Shown here piece by piece: positions 46,040 through 53,656 of a stretch of 64,000 nt of DNA; the first letter of the stretch is position 1, and the number at the start of each line of letters is the position of its first letter. The stretch spans positions 1-64,000 of the forward strand of contig JARJMZ020000023.1 of the NCBI GenBank assembly GCA_029335875.2, written 5' to 3'. This stretch comes from Thermoprotei archaeon. Its GTDB lineage: Archaea; Thermoproteota; Thermoprotei_A; Sulfolobales; Acidilobaceae. Position numbers and translations under genes: made by a program. The notes beneath the pieces are model-generated. The model was given only the letters and a program-made list of their open reading frames with translations, did not search any database and had not been told where the DNA came from.

Positions 46040-46492
46040 TTGAAAGCTATGAGGGCTTATAGTGGAACACAAGTAAGGTACGAGCTTCCCTGCGAGAGGG
46101 CTGTTAGGGCAGTGTTCCCCTCGATAAGAGCTATCCTAGCTAGGATCCTAACCGAGGAGTACGGCTTAAGCAGGTACAGCGTAGCTAAAGTTCTGGGGAT
46201 GACCCCTGCAGCCGTAACCCTATACTTGGAGAAGAGGAGGGGGGATAAGTATGCGGTTAAGCTGCTTTCCAACCCCGAAATAAGCCAGATGGTGAGGAAA
46301 ATGGCTGAAGAATTCTTCAACGACTACAGCCAGAAAGGCTATGTAAGCTACCAGATATACCAGGCCGCCTTCTGCAGTATTTGCAGCAAGGTTAATGAGG
46401 TCGCAATCTATAACGGCTGCCCGGCGCTTGACTTCAACGGGGGCAGCTTAGAAGCTAAGCCTGAAGTCTGGGAGAAACGCCCGACTGCTTAA
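46040..46492 (+). CDS. HTH transcriptional regulator with Cys cluster (COG2522-like)
   Basis: The 150-residue protein has a helix-turn-helix (LSRYSVAKVLGMTPAAVTLYLEK around residues 43-65, written here for position; key residues are the AKVLGMTPAAV turn). Four cysteines, Cys18, Cys112, Cys115 and Cys127 (CSIC...GC), look like ligands for a metal or Fe-S cluster, so it may sense redox or metal state. TTG at 46040 is the first start; ATG at 46049 is the alternative. A perfect palindrome just upstream is a likely binding site. Its stop overlaps the convergent phosphatase gene by 4 bases. Confidence 0.8.
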   Translation: MKAMRAYSGTQVRYELPCERAVRAVFPSIRAILARILTEEYGLSRYSVAKVLGMTPAAVTLYLEKRRGDKYAVKLLSNPEISQMVRKMAEEFFNDYSQKGYVSYQIYQAAFCSICSKVNEVAIYNGCPALDFNGGSLEAKPEVWEKRPTA

Positions 46493-47397
46493 ATATTAGC
46501 CGGCACCCGCCTCAAGCATAGGGCGACATTCTGGGGGCTCAGTTCTTCGACGTCCCCGCATACTATGTAGGCTGCAGCTATGTTAAAGTAGGGCTCCCCC
46601 AGCCTGGAGAATAATGTTAGAACCCTGCGCCCGTGGTTGAACTTGTAGCCTTCAAGGGCGGGTTCGTGACCTCTAACTATGATGGATGCGCCTGAGAGGC
46701 TTAAAGCCTTGTCCGTAACCCTACGGCCCCACAGGCTCCCCGCACCTCTGGGGTTGGGGGCTCTTGTCTCTACGAGCTCTGAGGGGTCGTTCCATAGGAT
46801 CTCCTCTATCACTTCAACCCTCCTATCCCACCCGAGATAGTCTTCAAGGCTTCCGGCAAGCCTCGTGGGAGGCCCCCCGTGTACCAGGAGGGCTTTCCCT
46901 TTAAGGACCAGGGCGTGGGGTAGGGAGTTGAAAACTGCGAGGGATTTCCTGTAAAGCTCTAGGGCTTTATCCCGGCCGAAAAGCTGTTCTAGAACGTAAG
47001 GGTAGTCGTGAGGGTAGGGTACCAGGTTTTCGGGGGGCTCATGGTTCCCCCTTAAAGCTACAAGCCTGTCGCCCATCTCAAGCTTCAACTCCGCTATCCT
47101 CATTAAAGTCTCAACCTGACCCTCAGGAGGCCCCCTGTCAACATAGTCTCCTAGGAGGATTAGGAGGCCCGAGTCAATAACGCCCTCCCCCTCAACATCG
47201 TCGAGAATCTTAGAAAACGTGCCGTAATCACCGTGAATATCGCCTAAGACCGCCAGGGGCCCCTTAAAGTCTTCAACGATAACGACACCCCCCAACCTTA
47301 AACCCCTACCCCCCAGGTAAGCCTTAACCCTCTCCTCCCCAACCATGAACTCCCTAAGCTTATCCAGGAGCTCGCCCAGCCTACCAGCCTCAACCAT
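46489..47397 (-). CDS. PPP-family serine/threonine protein phosphatase (PP1-arch type)
   Basis: The phosphatase has the two-metal motifs GDIHGDYG, GDYVDRGP, RGNHEPP and HGGPPTRL in order, plus RGHEPALEGY. Archaeal members of this group dephosphorylate Ser/Thr (sometimes Tyr) proteins with Mn2+ or similar. The frame opens at TTG 47430, but GGTGGTG lies just before ATG 47397, so I take the ATG, giving 302 residues. A TTTAAAT element at about 47434-47440 is at promoter distance. Its 3' end overlaps the regulator gene. Confidence 0.9.
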   Translation of the reverse strand: MVEAGRLGELLDKLREFMVGEERVKAYLGGRGLRLGGVVIVEDFKGPLAVLGDIHGDYGTFSKILDDVEGEGVIDSGLLILLGDYVDRGPPEGQVETLMRIAELKLEMGDRLVALRGNHEPPENLVPYPHDYPYVLEQLFGRDKALELYRKSLAVFNSLPHALVLKGKALLVHGGPPTRLAGSLEDYLGWDRRVEVIEEILWNDPSELVETRAPNPRGAGSLWGRRVTDKALSLSGASIIVRGHEPALEGYKFNHGRRVLTLFSRLGEPYFNIAAAYIVCGDVEELSPQNVALCLRRVPANI

Positions 47398-47430
47398 CAA
47401 GTTAACACCACCAAAAACAGTGGAGCACAA

Positions 47431-47879
47431 GATTTAAATTAGGGGCTAGCAGCCCGACACGCCCCTAGGGGGAGGACCTGGTTCGAAAACCCTATAGGCT
47501 GAGAAAATACCATGAGTGTTTTTGATTCATTCCTTTCCCATGGTATTGGGCCCCCCGGCCCGATCACAGCTCACAAGCCCATCAGATGCTCTATAGGCTG
47601 ACACCACGGGGCCGCCCTGCGCTCGCCTCTAAATGCAAATCATGGGGGCAGGCTTGCATAGCGTGGGATCCTTAAAATATATCTAAACAACCATTTCACA
47701 TTTTAACCATGTTAGCCAGGAAACACCAGAGATTTTACTCTAGAAAACATTCTAACATAGCGCTCGCGACATTAACTCTCCCTAGTTTCTTAACGTGCTT
47801 TTACGGCTTCAGCTTCTATAAGCTTAGGTTTCTGGAGGGGAATATTTAAAAGCGCCCTTATATACTTTAATAGTGGCGG
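47431..47879. other. 449-base intergenic region with repeats and GC-rich foldable segment; possible RNA gene
   Basis: No protein gene was seen. CTATAGGCTGA occurs twice on the plus strand (47492-47502 and 47591-47601). An inverted repeat AATACCATG/CATGGTATT (47506-47514 and 47539-47547) and a GGGCC-CCCC-GGCCC hairpin (47548-47561) lie between the copies. The segment 47450-47670 is GC-rich, while the flanks are AT-rich. TTTAAATT at 47434-47441 could start a plus-strand RNA near 47460. I checked by eye for tRNA, SRP RNA and RNase P RNA motifs and saw none. The last 60 bases hold the promoter of the next gene (AATATTTAAAAG, TATATACTTTA). Confidence 0.35.
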
Positions 47880-48869
47880 ATGGGAGTAGAGTGTGGTAGT
47901 AGAGCTATGAGCTATGAGGCTAAGGAGATCCTTTATAGGGTTATTGGGGCGATATACCGTCACGTTGAGGGATTCGCTGTTCTCGAGTATCCTAGGAGCT
48001 CTTCTAGGAGGAGCATAGATATTGTGGCGAGGTTTAAGAATGGGAGGCTGGCGCTTATCAAGGTTACGGATGATATTGAAAGCATCTCAAAAAACGATGT
48101 CGACGACCTGAAGAAAGTTGCTTCAATCATAGGCTCCGGGGCTCTCATAGTTTCCGACAGGGCGGGGGGCTCGAAGCTTGTGAGCGGCGTTGTCTACGAG
48201 AAGCACGGTGTTAAGGTTATTAATGTGAGGAGCTTGGAGAGGAGCCTCTCCGGGAGGGAGCGTATATATGTCTACCAGAGTGGCGATACTTTGAAGGCGA
48301 AGATTAGGGGAAGCCTTATGAGGGAGATTAGGGTTAGGAGAGGCCTCAGTTTAGGGGCTGTCGCCAGCCACGTTAAGGTTAGTAGGAGGACTATATACGA
48401 GTATGAGAGGGGATCCATAGAGCCTAGTGTTGATAAGGCTGAGAGGCTTGCGGAAATCTTCGGGGAGGAGATATTCCTGCCAGTGAATTTCCTCGAGCCC
48501 CTGAAGGCGGAGAGCCCCCCTAGGGAGCCTTTAGATTGTGATGTGGAAGCTGAGAATATTATAGCTGAGAAGCTGAGAAGCTCGGGGTATAAGGTGGCCC
48601 ACGTTAAGAGGACTGCTGCAGACCTTGTGAGCTTAGGGCCTAGAAGCGGGATGATCATAGTTGTGAAGCATGGAAGGGAGAGCCTTGACACTATGATTAA
48701 CAAGGCTGTAAACTCTATTAAAATAAGTAGGCTGTCGAACGCTGAGAACTATGTAGTAGTGGATAGCTCTGAGAGTAAGAGGGCCCTAGAGAAAGAGGGC
48801 TTAGAAAGTGTTGAGATGAGAGAGTTCCTAATGATAGCTGAGGAGAAGAAGAGGGATTTAAAGCTTTAA
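47880..48869 (+). CDS. COG1395-type HTH regulator with flanking nuclease-like domains
   Basis: The 329-residue protein matches the archaeal COG1395 regulators. The central HTH is REIRVRRGLSLGAVASHVKV with SRRTIYEYERGSIEPSVDKA after it (about 142-180). The N-terminal part (SIDIVARFKNGRLALIKVTD) and the C-terminal part (AADLVSLGPRSGMIIVVKHG) both show a D-x(10-12)-hhK pattern, as in the PD-(D/E)XK fold with the acidic third residue lost. They probably bind DNA or ligand without cutting. ATG 47880 is the first start; ATG 47907 is possible. It stands at the head of a plus-strand run with THEP1 and Trm1. Confidence 0.87.
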   Translation: MGVECGSRAMSYEAKEILYRVIGAIYRHVEGFAVLEYPRSSSRRSIDIVARFKNGRLALIKVTDDIESISKNDVDDLKKVASIIGSGALIVSDRAGGSKLVSGVVYEKHGVKVINVRSLERSLSGRERIYVYQSGDTLKAKIRGSLMREIRVRRGLSLGAVASHVKVSRRTIYEYERGSIEPSVDKAERLAEIFGEEIFLPVNFLEPLKAESPPREPLDCDVEAENIIAEKLRSSGYKVAHVKRTAADLVSLGPRSGMIIVVKHGRESLDTMINKAVNSIKISRLSNAENYVVVDSSESKRALEKEGLESVEMREFLMIAEEKKRDLKL

Positions 48870-48897
48870 ACATAGAAGCCCCTAAGGGATACACGGA

Positions 48898-49476
48898 TTG
48901 GAACTGTCTGGGAAGCGGGGCTACTATATTACCGGAGCCTCCGGGGTAGGGAAGACCACTATTTTCACTCGCATAGTTGGGGAGGTCAAGGCTTTAGGGT
49001 GCACTGTGGGGGGCATATGTGCTCCAGAGGTTAGAGAGAGGGGGGTTAGAGTAGGGTTTAAGATAGTTGATATAGATGGGGGGGAGTGGGGCTGGCTAGC
49101 TAGGGTCGGAGGCTCCGGAAACCTGAGGATAGGCAAGTACGTTGTAGTGGAGGAGGATGCTGTTAGAGTAGGCGTTAGGGCTTTAGAGAAGGCTTTAAAG
49201 ACTAGGGATATTGTAGCCGTGGATGAGATAGGGCCTATGGAGCTTATGGTGCCCCGGCTTAGAGACTCTATTATATCAGCCCTCGAGTCAGGCAAGCTAC
49301 TCCTAGCTGTTGTTCACAGAGACCTTAAACGTAGGGATCCAGAGGTTTACAGGCTGGTGGCGGGGTCGGGCGTGACCGTTGAGGTTACTTTCGATAATAG
49401 AGGCTTCCTCTTATCTAGGGCTGGGGAGGTGGCTTTAAAGATTGCCAGGTCGGCTGGCTGTGGCCAGAGAGGGTAA
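48898..49476 (+). CDS. Nucleoside-triphosphatase THEP1
   Basis: The 192-residue protein has Walker A ITGASGVGKTTIF and Walker B VAVDEIGPMELM, followed by LAVVHRDLKRRDPE, all matching THEP1, a thermostable NTPase/kinase-like P-loop enzyme. Its cellular role is not settled. The TTG start is at 48898; its end overlaps the Trm1 frame by 35 bases. Confidence 0.92.
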   Translation: MELSGKRGYYITGASGVGKTTIFTRIVGEVKALGCTVGGICAPEVRERGVRVGFKIVDIDGGEWGWLARVGGSGNLRIGKYVVVEEDAVRVGVRALEKALKTRDIVAVDEIGPMELMVPRLRDSIISALESGKLLLAVVHRDLKRRDPEVYRLVAGSGVTVEVTFDNRGFLLSRAGEVALKIARSAGCGQRG

Positions 49477-50653
49477 AGTACTGTTCTACATGCCCGACCC
49501 TTCAAGCGCAAGGGCTGGGGGGAGGCTTGAGCCCGCCTGGCTGCCTGTATTCTATAATCCTAGGATGGAGTTGAACAGGGACTTGAGCGTTGCGGCCCTA
49601 CAAGTTTACATAGACTATTACGCCTCGCGCAAGCCCGTCAACGTTGTTGAGCCCCTTTCAGCCACCGGGGTTAGAGCTTTAAGGTATGCCCTGGAGGTTG
49701 AGGGGGTGGGCAGGGTCTACTGTGGGGATGTAGACTATGAAGCTTACAGGATCATAGTTGCGAACATAGGCCTTAACAGTGCATGGCACTCTGTAGAGGC
49801 CTCGTGGGGCGACGCTAACGCTCTAATGTACAGTATAAAGTTTAGGAGGGTCCCCGTGCTCGTAGTGGATGTAGACCCTTTCGGCCCGCCAACGCCTTTC
49901 ATCGAGGCTGCCTTAAACCTTATAGGCGACGGGGGGCTCCTAATGGTCACAGCCACCGATACTGCTGTCCTGGAGGGTTCTAAGGCTTCCAAGGCTCTTC
50001 GAAGGTATCAGGCTAGGGTGGCCAGGATCCCCCAGTCTAGGGAGATGGCGTTGAGGGTCCTCATAGGCTATATAGCTAGGGTGGCCGCCGGCATGGATAA
50101 GTGGGTTGAGCCTCTAATATCCCTGTACATGGACTATTACGTGAGGCTATACATGCTCGTCAGAAGGGGGTCTAAGGGGGCCCGGAAGACTGTGGAGAGC
50201 CTCCTAGGCCCCCTCTACTACTGTGAAGACTTTAAATACGCCTCCCTCAGAGAAAACGATGTTAGAGGCTACTGCTCCAAAGTAACCCACATGGGCCCCC
50301 TCTGGACTGGAGACCTGTTCAACGAAGAGTTCCTAGAGAAAGTTATAGCCAGCGTAGAAGGCCCCTTCAACTACCTCGGAACAGGCAGGACCCTACTGAA
50401 AACACTCAAAACCGCGAGGGAGGAGGCGAAACTACAGGGCCACGTGTACCAGAGGCTCGACTCTATAGCGTCAACCCTGAAAACTGAAACCCCCAGAAGA
50501 GAGTGGGCTATTGAAACATTGAGGTCCAGGGGCTTCAAAGCAGCCCCAACACACCTAGCCCCCACAGGGCTCAGAACAGACGCCCCCCTAAGAGACCTAC
50601 TAGGATTATTCCCCGGGGGGCTTAAGGCTAGCGGGGCTCTAAGCGCCTCCTAA
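49442..50653 (+). CDS. trm1: tRNA (guanine26-N2)-dimethyltransferase Trm1
   Basis: The 403-residue enzyme dimethylates G26 of tRNA with S-adenosylmethionine. Motifs are VVEPLSATGVRALRYALE (SAM site), VYCGDVDYEAYRIIVANI and VDVDPFGPPTPFIEAA (catalytic DPFG). The C-terminal tRNA-binding domain includes YYVRLYMLVRRGSKGA and MGPLWTGDLFN. The TTG at 49442 lies inside the THEP1 gene; a GTG at 49460 would give a start nearer to the first conserved residues (REGKVLFY). Overlap with THEP1 indicates cotranscription. Confidence 0.94.
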   Translation: MPGRLAVAREGKVLFYMPDPSSARAGGRLEPAWLPVFYNPRMELNRDLSVAALQVYIDYYASRKPVNVVEPLSATGVRALRYALEVEGVGRVYCGDVDYEAYRIIVANIGLNSAWHSVEASWGDANALMYSIKFRRVPVLVVDVDPFGPPTPFIEAALNLIGDGGLLMVTATDTAVLEGSKASKALRRYQARVARIPQSREMALRVLIGYIARVAAGMDKWVEPLISLYMDYYVRLYMLVRRGSKGARKTVESLLGPLYYCEDFKYASLRENDVRGYCSKVTHMGPLWTGDLFNEEFLEKVIASVEGPFNYLGTGRTLLKTLKTAREEAKLQGHVYQRLDSIASTLKTETPRREWAIETLRSRGFKAAPTHLAPTGLRTDAPLRDLLGLFPGGLKASGALSAS

Positions 50654-50735
50654 ATGCTGCTTCCCTAAGAACCCCTGTTAATAACATAGCTAAATTAACG
50701 TTGCACACTCGATATTAATAGTGGTTTGAAGGGTT

Positions 50736-51341
50736 ATGGGTAGGAGGGTCTCTGTAGCTGTCACCGGCTCTAGCGGGGTTAGGGTGGCGCTCAGGTTTCT
50801 GGAGGTTGCTAGGAGGGTTGAGCTTGAAATTGTGGGGGTTATAGTGTCTAGGGGGGCTTATAAAGTGGCTTTTTACGAGGAGGGTTTGGGGGAGGGGGAT
50901 TTAAAGGCTAGGATTTCAAGTTACGCTCCAGTATTCGGGGATGAGGATTTCTCCTCGCCCTTGGCTAGCTCCAGCAGCCAGCCCGACTCCATGGTTATAA
51001 TTCCTGCGAGCATGAAAACGGTGGGTTTAATAGCTAATGGCATACCTTCAACTCTAACAAGTAGGGCGGCCCTGGCTATTCTAAGGCTTGGTAGGAGGCT
51101 AGTAGTAGCCACGAGGGAGACGCCGCTCGGGGTTGCTGAGTTGGGGAACATGCTGAGGCTGGCGAGAATGGGCGCCATAATAGTCCCTATGACTCTCGCC
51201 TTCTACAATAAACCTAAGAGTCTAGAGGACGCTGTTGACTTCGTGGTTGGGAAAGTCTTCGACGCCCTCGGGGTGGACGCCGGGCTATATAGGAGGTGGG
51301 GTTCAAGCCCGGGTGAAGATTTGCTGGGGCTTGAAAGTTAA
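50736..51341 (+). CDS. ubiX: Flavin prenyltransferase UbiX
   Basis: The 201-residue protein has [20 protein letters not shown], the FMN site, followed by [20 protein letters not shown] and [20 protein letters not shown], diagnostic for UbiX/Pad1. It joins dimethylallyl phosphate to FMN to make prenylated FMN, the cofactor of UbiD decarboxylases. No UbiD gene is in the window, so the user enzyme must lie elsewhere. It is followed by the S8e gene 52 bases later. Confidence 0.93.
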   Translation: MGRRVSVAVTGSSGVRVALRFLEVARRVELEIVGVIVSRGAYKVAFYEEGLGEGDLKARISSYAPVFGDEDFSSPLASSSSQPDSMVIIPASMKTVGLIANGIPSTLTSRAALAILRLGRRLVVATRETPLGVAELGNMLRLARMGAIIVPMTLAFYNKPKSLEDAVDFVVGKVFDALGVDAGLYRRWGSSPGEDLLGLES

Positions 51342-51393
51342 CCAGAATATTTAAACCCTAAACTTAGAGTTCTAGCTTAGAGGGGGTTTCCTA

Positions 51394-51789
51394 GTGCCCG
51401 TGTATCAAGCTAGGGATCTCAGGAAGCCCAGCGGGGGCTTCAGAGGTAGGCATGTTAGGGTTAAAAGGAAAGCTTTGATGGGCAGCCAGCCCACGCTAAC
51501 CAGGGCTTCTGGCGAGGATGAAGTTAGGGTTGAGAGGGCTAGGGGGGGTAATGTTAAGGTTAGAGTTGTCAGGGCGGCGCACGCTATAGTTTCGGATCCT
51601 AAAACCGGGGTTTCCAAGAAAGCTAGGATAATATCTGTTGTTGAGAGCCCCGCCAACAGGGAGTACGCTAGGAAGAGGATCATAACTAAAGGCACTATAA
51701 TAGAGACTAGCGAGGGCAGGGCCATAGTAACCTCGAGGCCGGGACAGGATGGGGTAGTGAACGCTGTACTCATAGAGAAAGGCAAGTAG
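51394..51789 (+). CDS. rps8e: Ribosomal protein S8e
   Basis: The 131-residue protein fits archaeal S8e: RDLRKPSGGFRGRHVRVKRK near the start, VSDPKTGVSKKARIISVVES in the middle, and KRIITKGTIIETSEGRAIVT near the end. It belongs to the small ribosomal subunit. The start is GTG 51394, preceded by GAGGGGGT; SRP19 follows 22 bases later. Confidence 0.96.
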   Translation: MPVYQARDLRKPSGGFRGRHVRVKRKALMGSQPTLTRASGEDEVRVERARGGNVKVRVVRAAHAIVSDPKTGVSKKARIISVVESPANREYARKRIITKGTIIETSEGRAIVTSRPGQDGVVNAVLIEKGK

Positions 51790-51811
51790 CGGGGAGTCGA
51801 GGGTTGAACAA

Positions 51812-52126
51812 GTGTCTATAGGGAGAGAGTTTAAGGGATCGAGAATAATAGTGTGGCCCCACTACATAGATGAGACCCTGCCTAGAAGCAGGGGCAGGAA
51901 AATAGCTAGAAACAAGTCAGTAAGAAAACCCAGCCTCGAAGAAGTGAAAACAGCGGCAGAACTCCTAAACTTAAACCCCATAGTTGAAAACGATAAAAGA
52001 TACCCTAGAGAATGGCTATCCCCCGCTGGGAGAGTAATAGTAGACAAGAAAATGCCCAAAAACAAAACCCTAGAACTCATAGCATCCAAAATACTAGAAC
52101 TGAGGAGAAAACCGCGGGGGGCATAG
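51812..52126 (+). CDS. srp19: Signal recognition particle protein SRP19
   Basis: The 104-residue protein matches SRP19: IIVWPHYIDETLPRSRGRKI and NPIVENDKRYPREWLSPAGR are the family's RNA-contacting segments. It binds the tips of SRP RNA helices 6 and 8 and readies the RNA for SRP54. The GTG start follows GAGGG at short spacing. The gene abuts, convergently, the formyl-folate ligase gene. Confidence 0.96.
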   Translation: MSIGREFKGSRIIVWPHYIDETLPRSRGRKIARNKSVRKPSLEEVKTAAELLNLNPIVENDKRYPREWLSPAGRVIVDKKMPKNKTLELIASKILELRRKPRGA

Positions 52127-52131
52127 CTGGT

Positions 52132-52893
52132 TTAAACCCTTCCCTCTAAGAGCTCCCTCAACAAGGGGATCTCCCTGAGTTTCCGAGATTCTAGGGAGTC
52201 TCTGAGGATCCCCGGGGGCCTCTCTCTTCTCCCCTCAACTTTTATAGTGCGCGTTGGCGTCACTATATAATCTACTGGAACGTCGTGAGGCTCTTGAGGT
52301 ATCCTTTCTTCGACTACTTGAATATCATGTACTGTTGTCGCTATAGCCACACTGGGCTCTATGAGGTTTAGCTCTACGAGGATGGCGTATTCGAGCTCCC
52401 CGTAGCCCTCCCCCTTTCCCAGTCTCTCTCCGAGGGGGTTCACTACTACGCTCCCCTCAACTATAAGGTCAATAGGGTCTAGGGCCCTCAATATTTCACC
52501 TAGTGTTCTCAGCTTAACCCCGTACTCGAAAGCCCCCCTTATAGTTGAGGCTTGCCTGTAGAGGTTCCCCGGGATCCTTTTAGGGTCTAGTAGTAGGAAC
52601 CCCTCTCTTATCCTGGGCGTGGGCATTACGAGCGTTTTACCCTCTTCGAGGGCTCTGAGCCTTACTGGGGCCTGGGGGCTGTCCGGGTTCACTTTCACTA
52701 TTAACGCTCTCCTCCACTCTAGGGTCTTAGCTAGTGTTTCCGCAGCTTTTTCCGCGCCTTTGAAGTTTGGTATTCTCCCGTAGACTGGGAATGGGGGCCT
52801 GGCTACCCCTTTCTCAACCATTAACCTCCATATTTTACTCCTTAGAGCCTCCTTACTCCTCTTTATGTCATTTTCTCCTGAGTTTCTCCACAA
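52132..52893 (-). CDS. 5-formyltetrahydrofolate cyclo-ligase family protein
   Basis: The 253-residue protein belongs to COG0212. The N-terminal helix (KRSKEALRSKIWRLMVEKGV) gives way to VKVNPDSPQAPVRLRALEEG and LGKGEGYGELEYAILVELNL, the substrate-loop motif (G-x-G-x-G-Y-x-D/E). The usual short bacterial form is about 190 residues; this longer form occurs in archaea and in MTHFSD proteins, and its exact reaction is unsure. The TTG start lies 26 bases inside the reductase gene upstream, so the two are cotranscribed. Confidence 0.87.
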   Translation of the reverse strand: MWRNSGENDIKRSKEALRSKIWRLMVEKGVARPPFPVYGRIPNFKGAEKAAETLAKTLEWRRALIVKVNPDSPQAPVRLRALEEGKTLVMPTPRIREGFLLLDPKRIPGNLYRQASTIRGAFEYGVKLRTLGEILRALDPIDLIVEGSVVVNPLGERLGKGEGYGELEYAILVELNLIEPSVAIATTVHDIQVVEERIPQEPHDVPVDYIVTPTRTIKVEGRRERPPGILRDSLESRKLREIPLLRELLEGRV

Positions 52894-53587
52894 ATTTTAG
52901 GCCCCCCTTGAAGTCCATGGGTGAGGATACGAGCACTCTATCGATCAGGCTCGAGTTAGACTCCAGGAGTTTCACCGCTTCTTCTGGGGTGTGCATTTTA
53001 TCCCTGCTTATTAGACCCCCCATGATGCTCCTGTTATTCTCTGTCAGCAGGACTATGTACGGGTATAGTTTTGCGTTAACCTTCCCAGCCTCCTCGACGA
53101 CGCTCTCGTAGGCTTTCACAGTGTTACTGTTAAGGTTTAAGACTAGGTAGAAGTCGGCTTTAAGATCGAGCCTCGACTTTATCTCTCCAAGGCTCTTCCT
53201 CATACTGAGGAGTAAGCCGGGGCTAGGGCCCCCCATAGCCCTAGCAGTGTTTAGAGCCTGCTCCGGCTCTAGATCCCTAACTATTGTCGAGCCTTCAACA
53301 ATGTCCCCCCTAACGAAAACAACCCTCTCGACACCGCAGAGGCTGAGCCCTTTAATTACAGCCTCTAGGGCAACCCTGCTCAAGTCTATGACCCTAACGT
53401 GGGCTATGACTTTAACGTCTCTGAAAGACTGTTTAGCAATACAGCTAACTATGGGGGAGAAGAACCGCGACGTGCCCATGGGGGAGTCGGGTATGTCAAC
53501 CCAGTCTACAATGTCGCTGAGAGTTTTCAGCCTCTCTTCTAGCTTAGCCTTGTCCCCGGTAGGCCCCAGCTCGAAAGCTATCTCCAA
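52868..53587 (-). CDS. Methylenetetrahydrofolate reductase-like protein (MetF family)
   Basis: The 239-residue protein resembles a short MetF TIM barrel: FELGPTGDKAKLEERLKTLS, DVKVIAHVRVIDLSRVALEA (the His-containing strand after which folate binds) and RVVFVRGDIVEG (the L/VxGD motif). Bacterial MetF is about 290 residues; several early strands are shortened here. It would reduce a methylene-pterin to methyl-pterin for methionine synthesis or C1 flow. The carrier (folate or an archaeal pterin) is uncertain. Pairing with a formyl-folate ligase supports a one-carbon role. Confidence 0.78.
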   Translation of the reverse strand: MEIAFELGPTGDKAKLEERLKTLSDIVDWVDIPDSPMGTSRFFSPIVSCIAKQSFRDVKVIAHVRVIDLSRVALEAVIKGLSLCGVERVVFVRGDIVEGSTIVRDLEPEQALNTARAMGGPSPGLLLSMRKSLGEIKSRLDLKADFYLVLNLNSNTVKAYESVVEEAGKVNAKLYPYIVLLTENNRSIMGGLISRDKMHTPEEAVKLLESNSSLIDRVLVSSPMDFKGGLKFVEKLRRK

Positions 53588-53656
53588 GCTGTGAAACCTC
53601 TCCCACCAGCATGTTTAGGGTTTAAAACACCACCTCTTATATATCTTCCCATCACC

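Noticed and set aside
47475..47495. GGTTCGAAA as the T arm of a tRNA
   Set aside because: The flanking bases do not pair as a T stem and no acceptor or anticodon arm could be built.
47506..47547. Inverted repeat as a transcription terminator
   Set aside because: The loop is 24 bases, no run of T follows, and archaeal termination does not usually need a hairpin. It fits a structured RNA or a protein site better.
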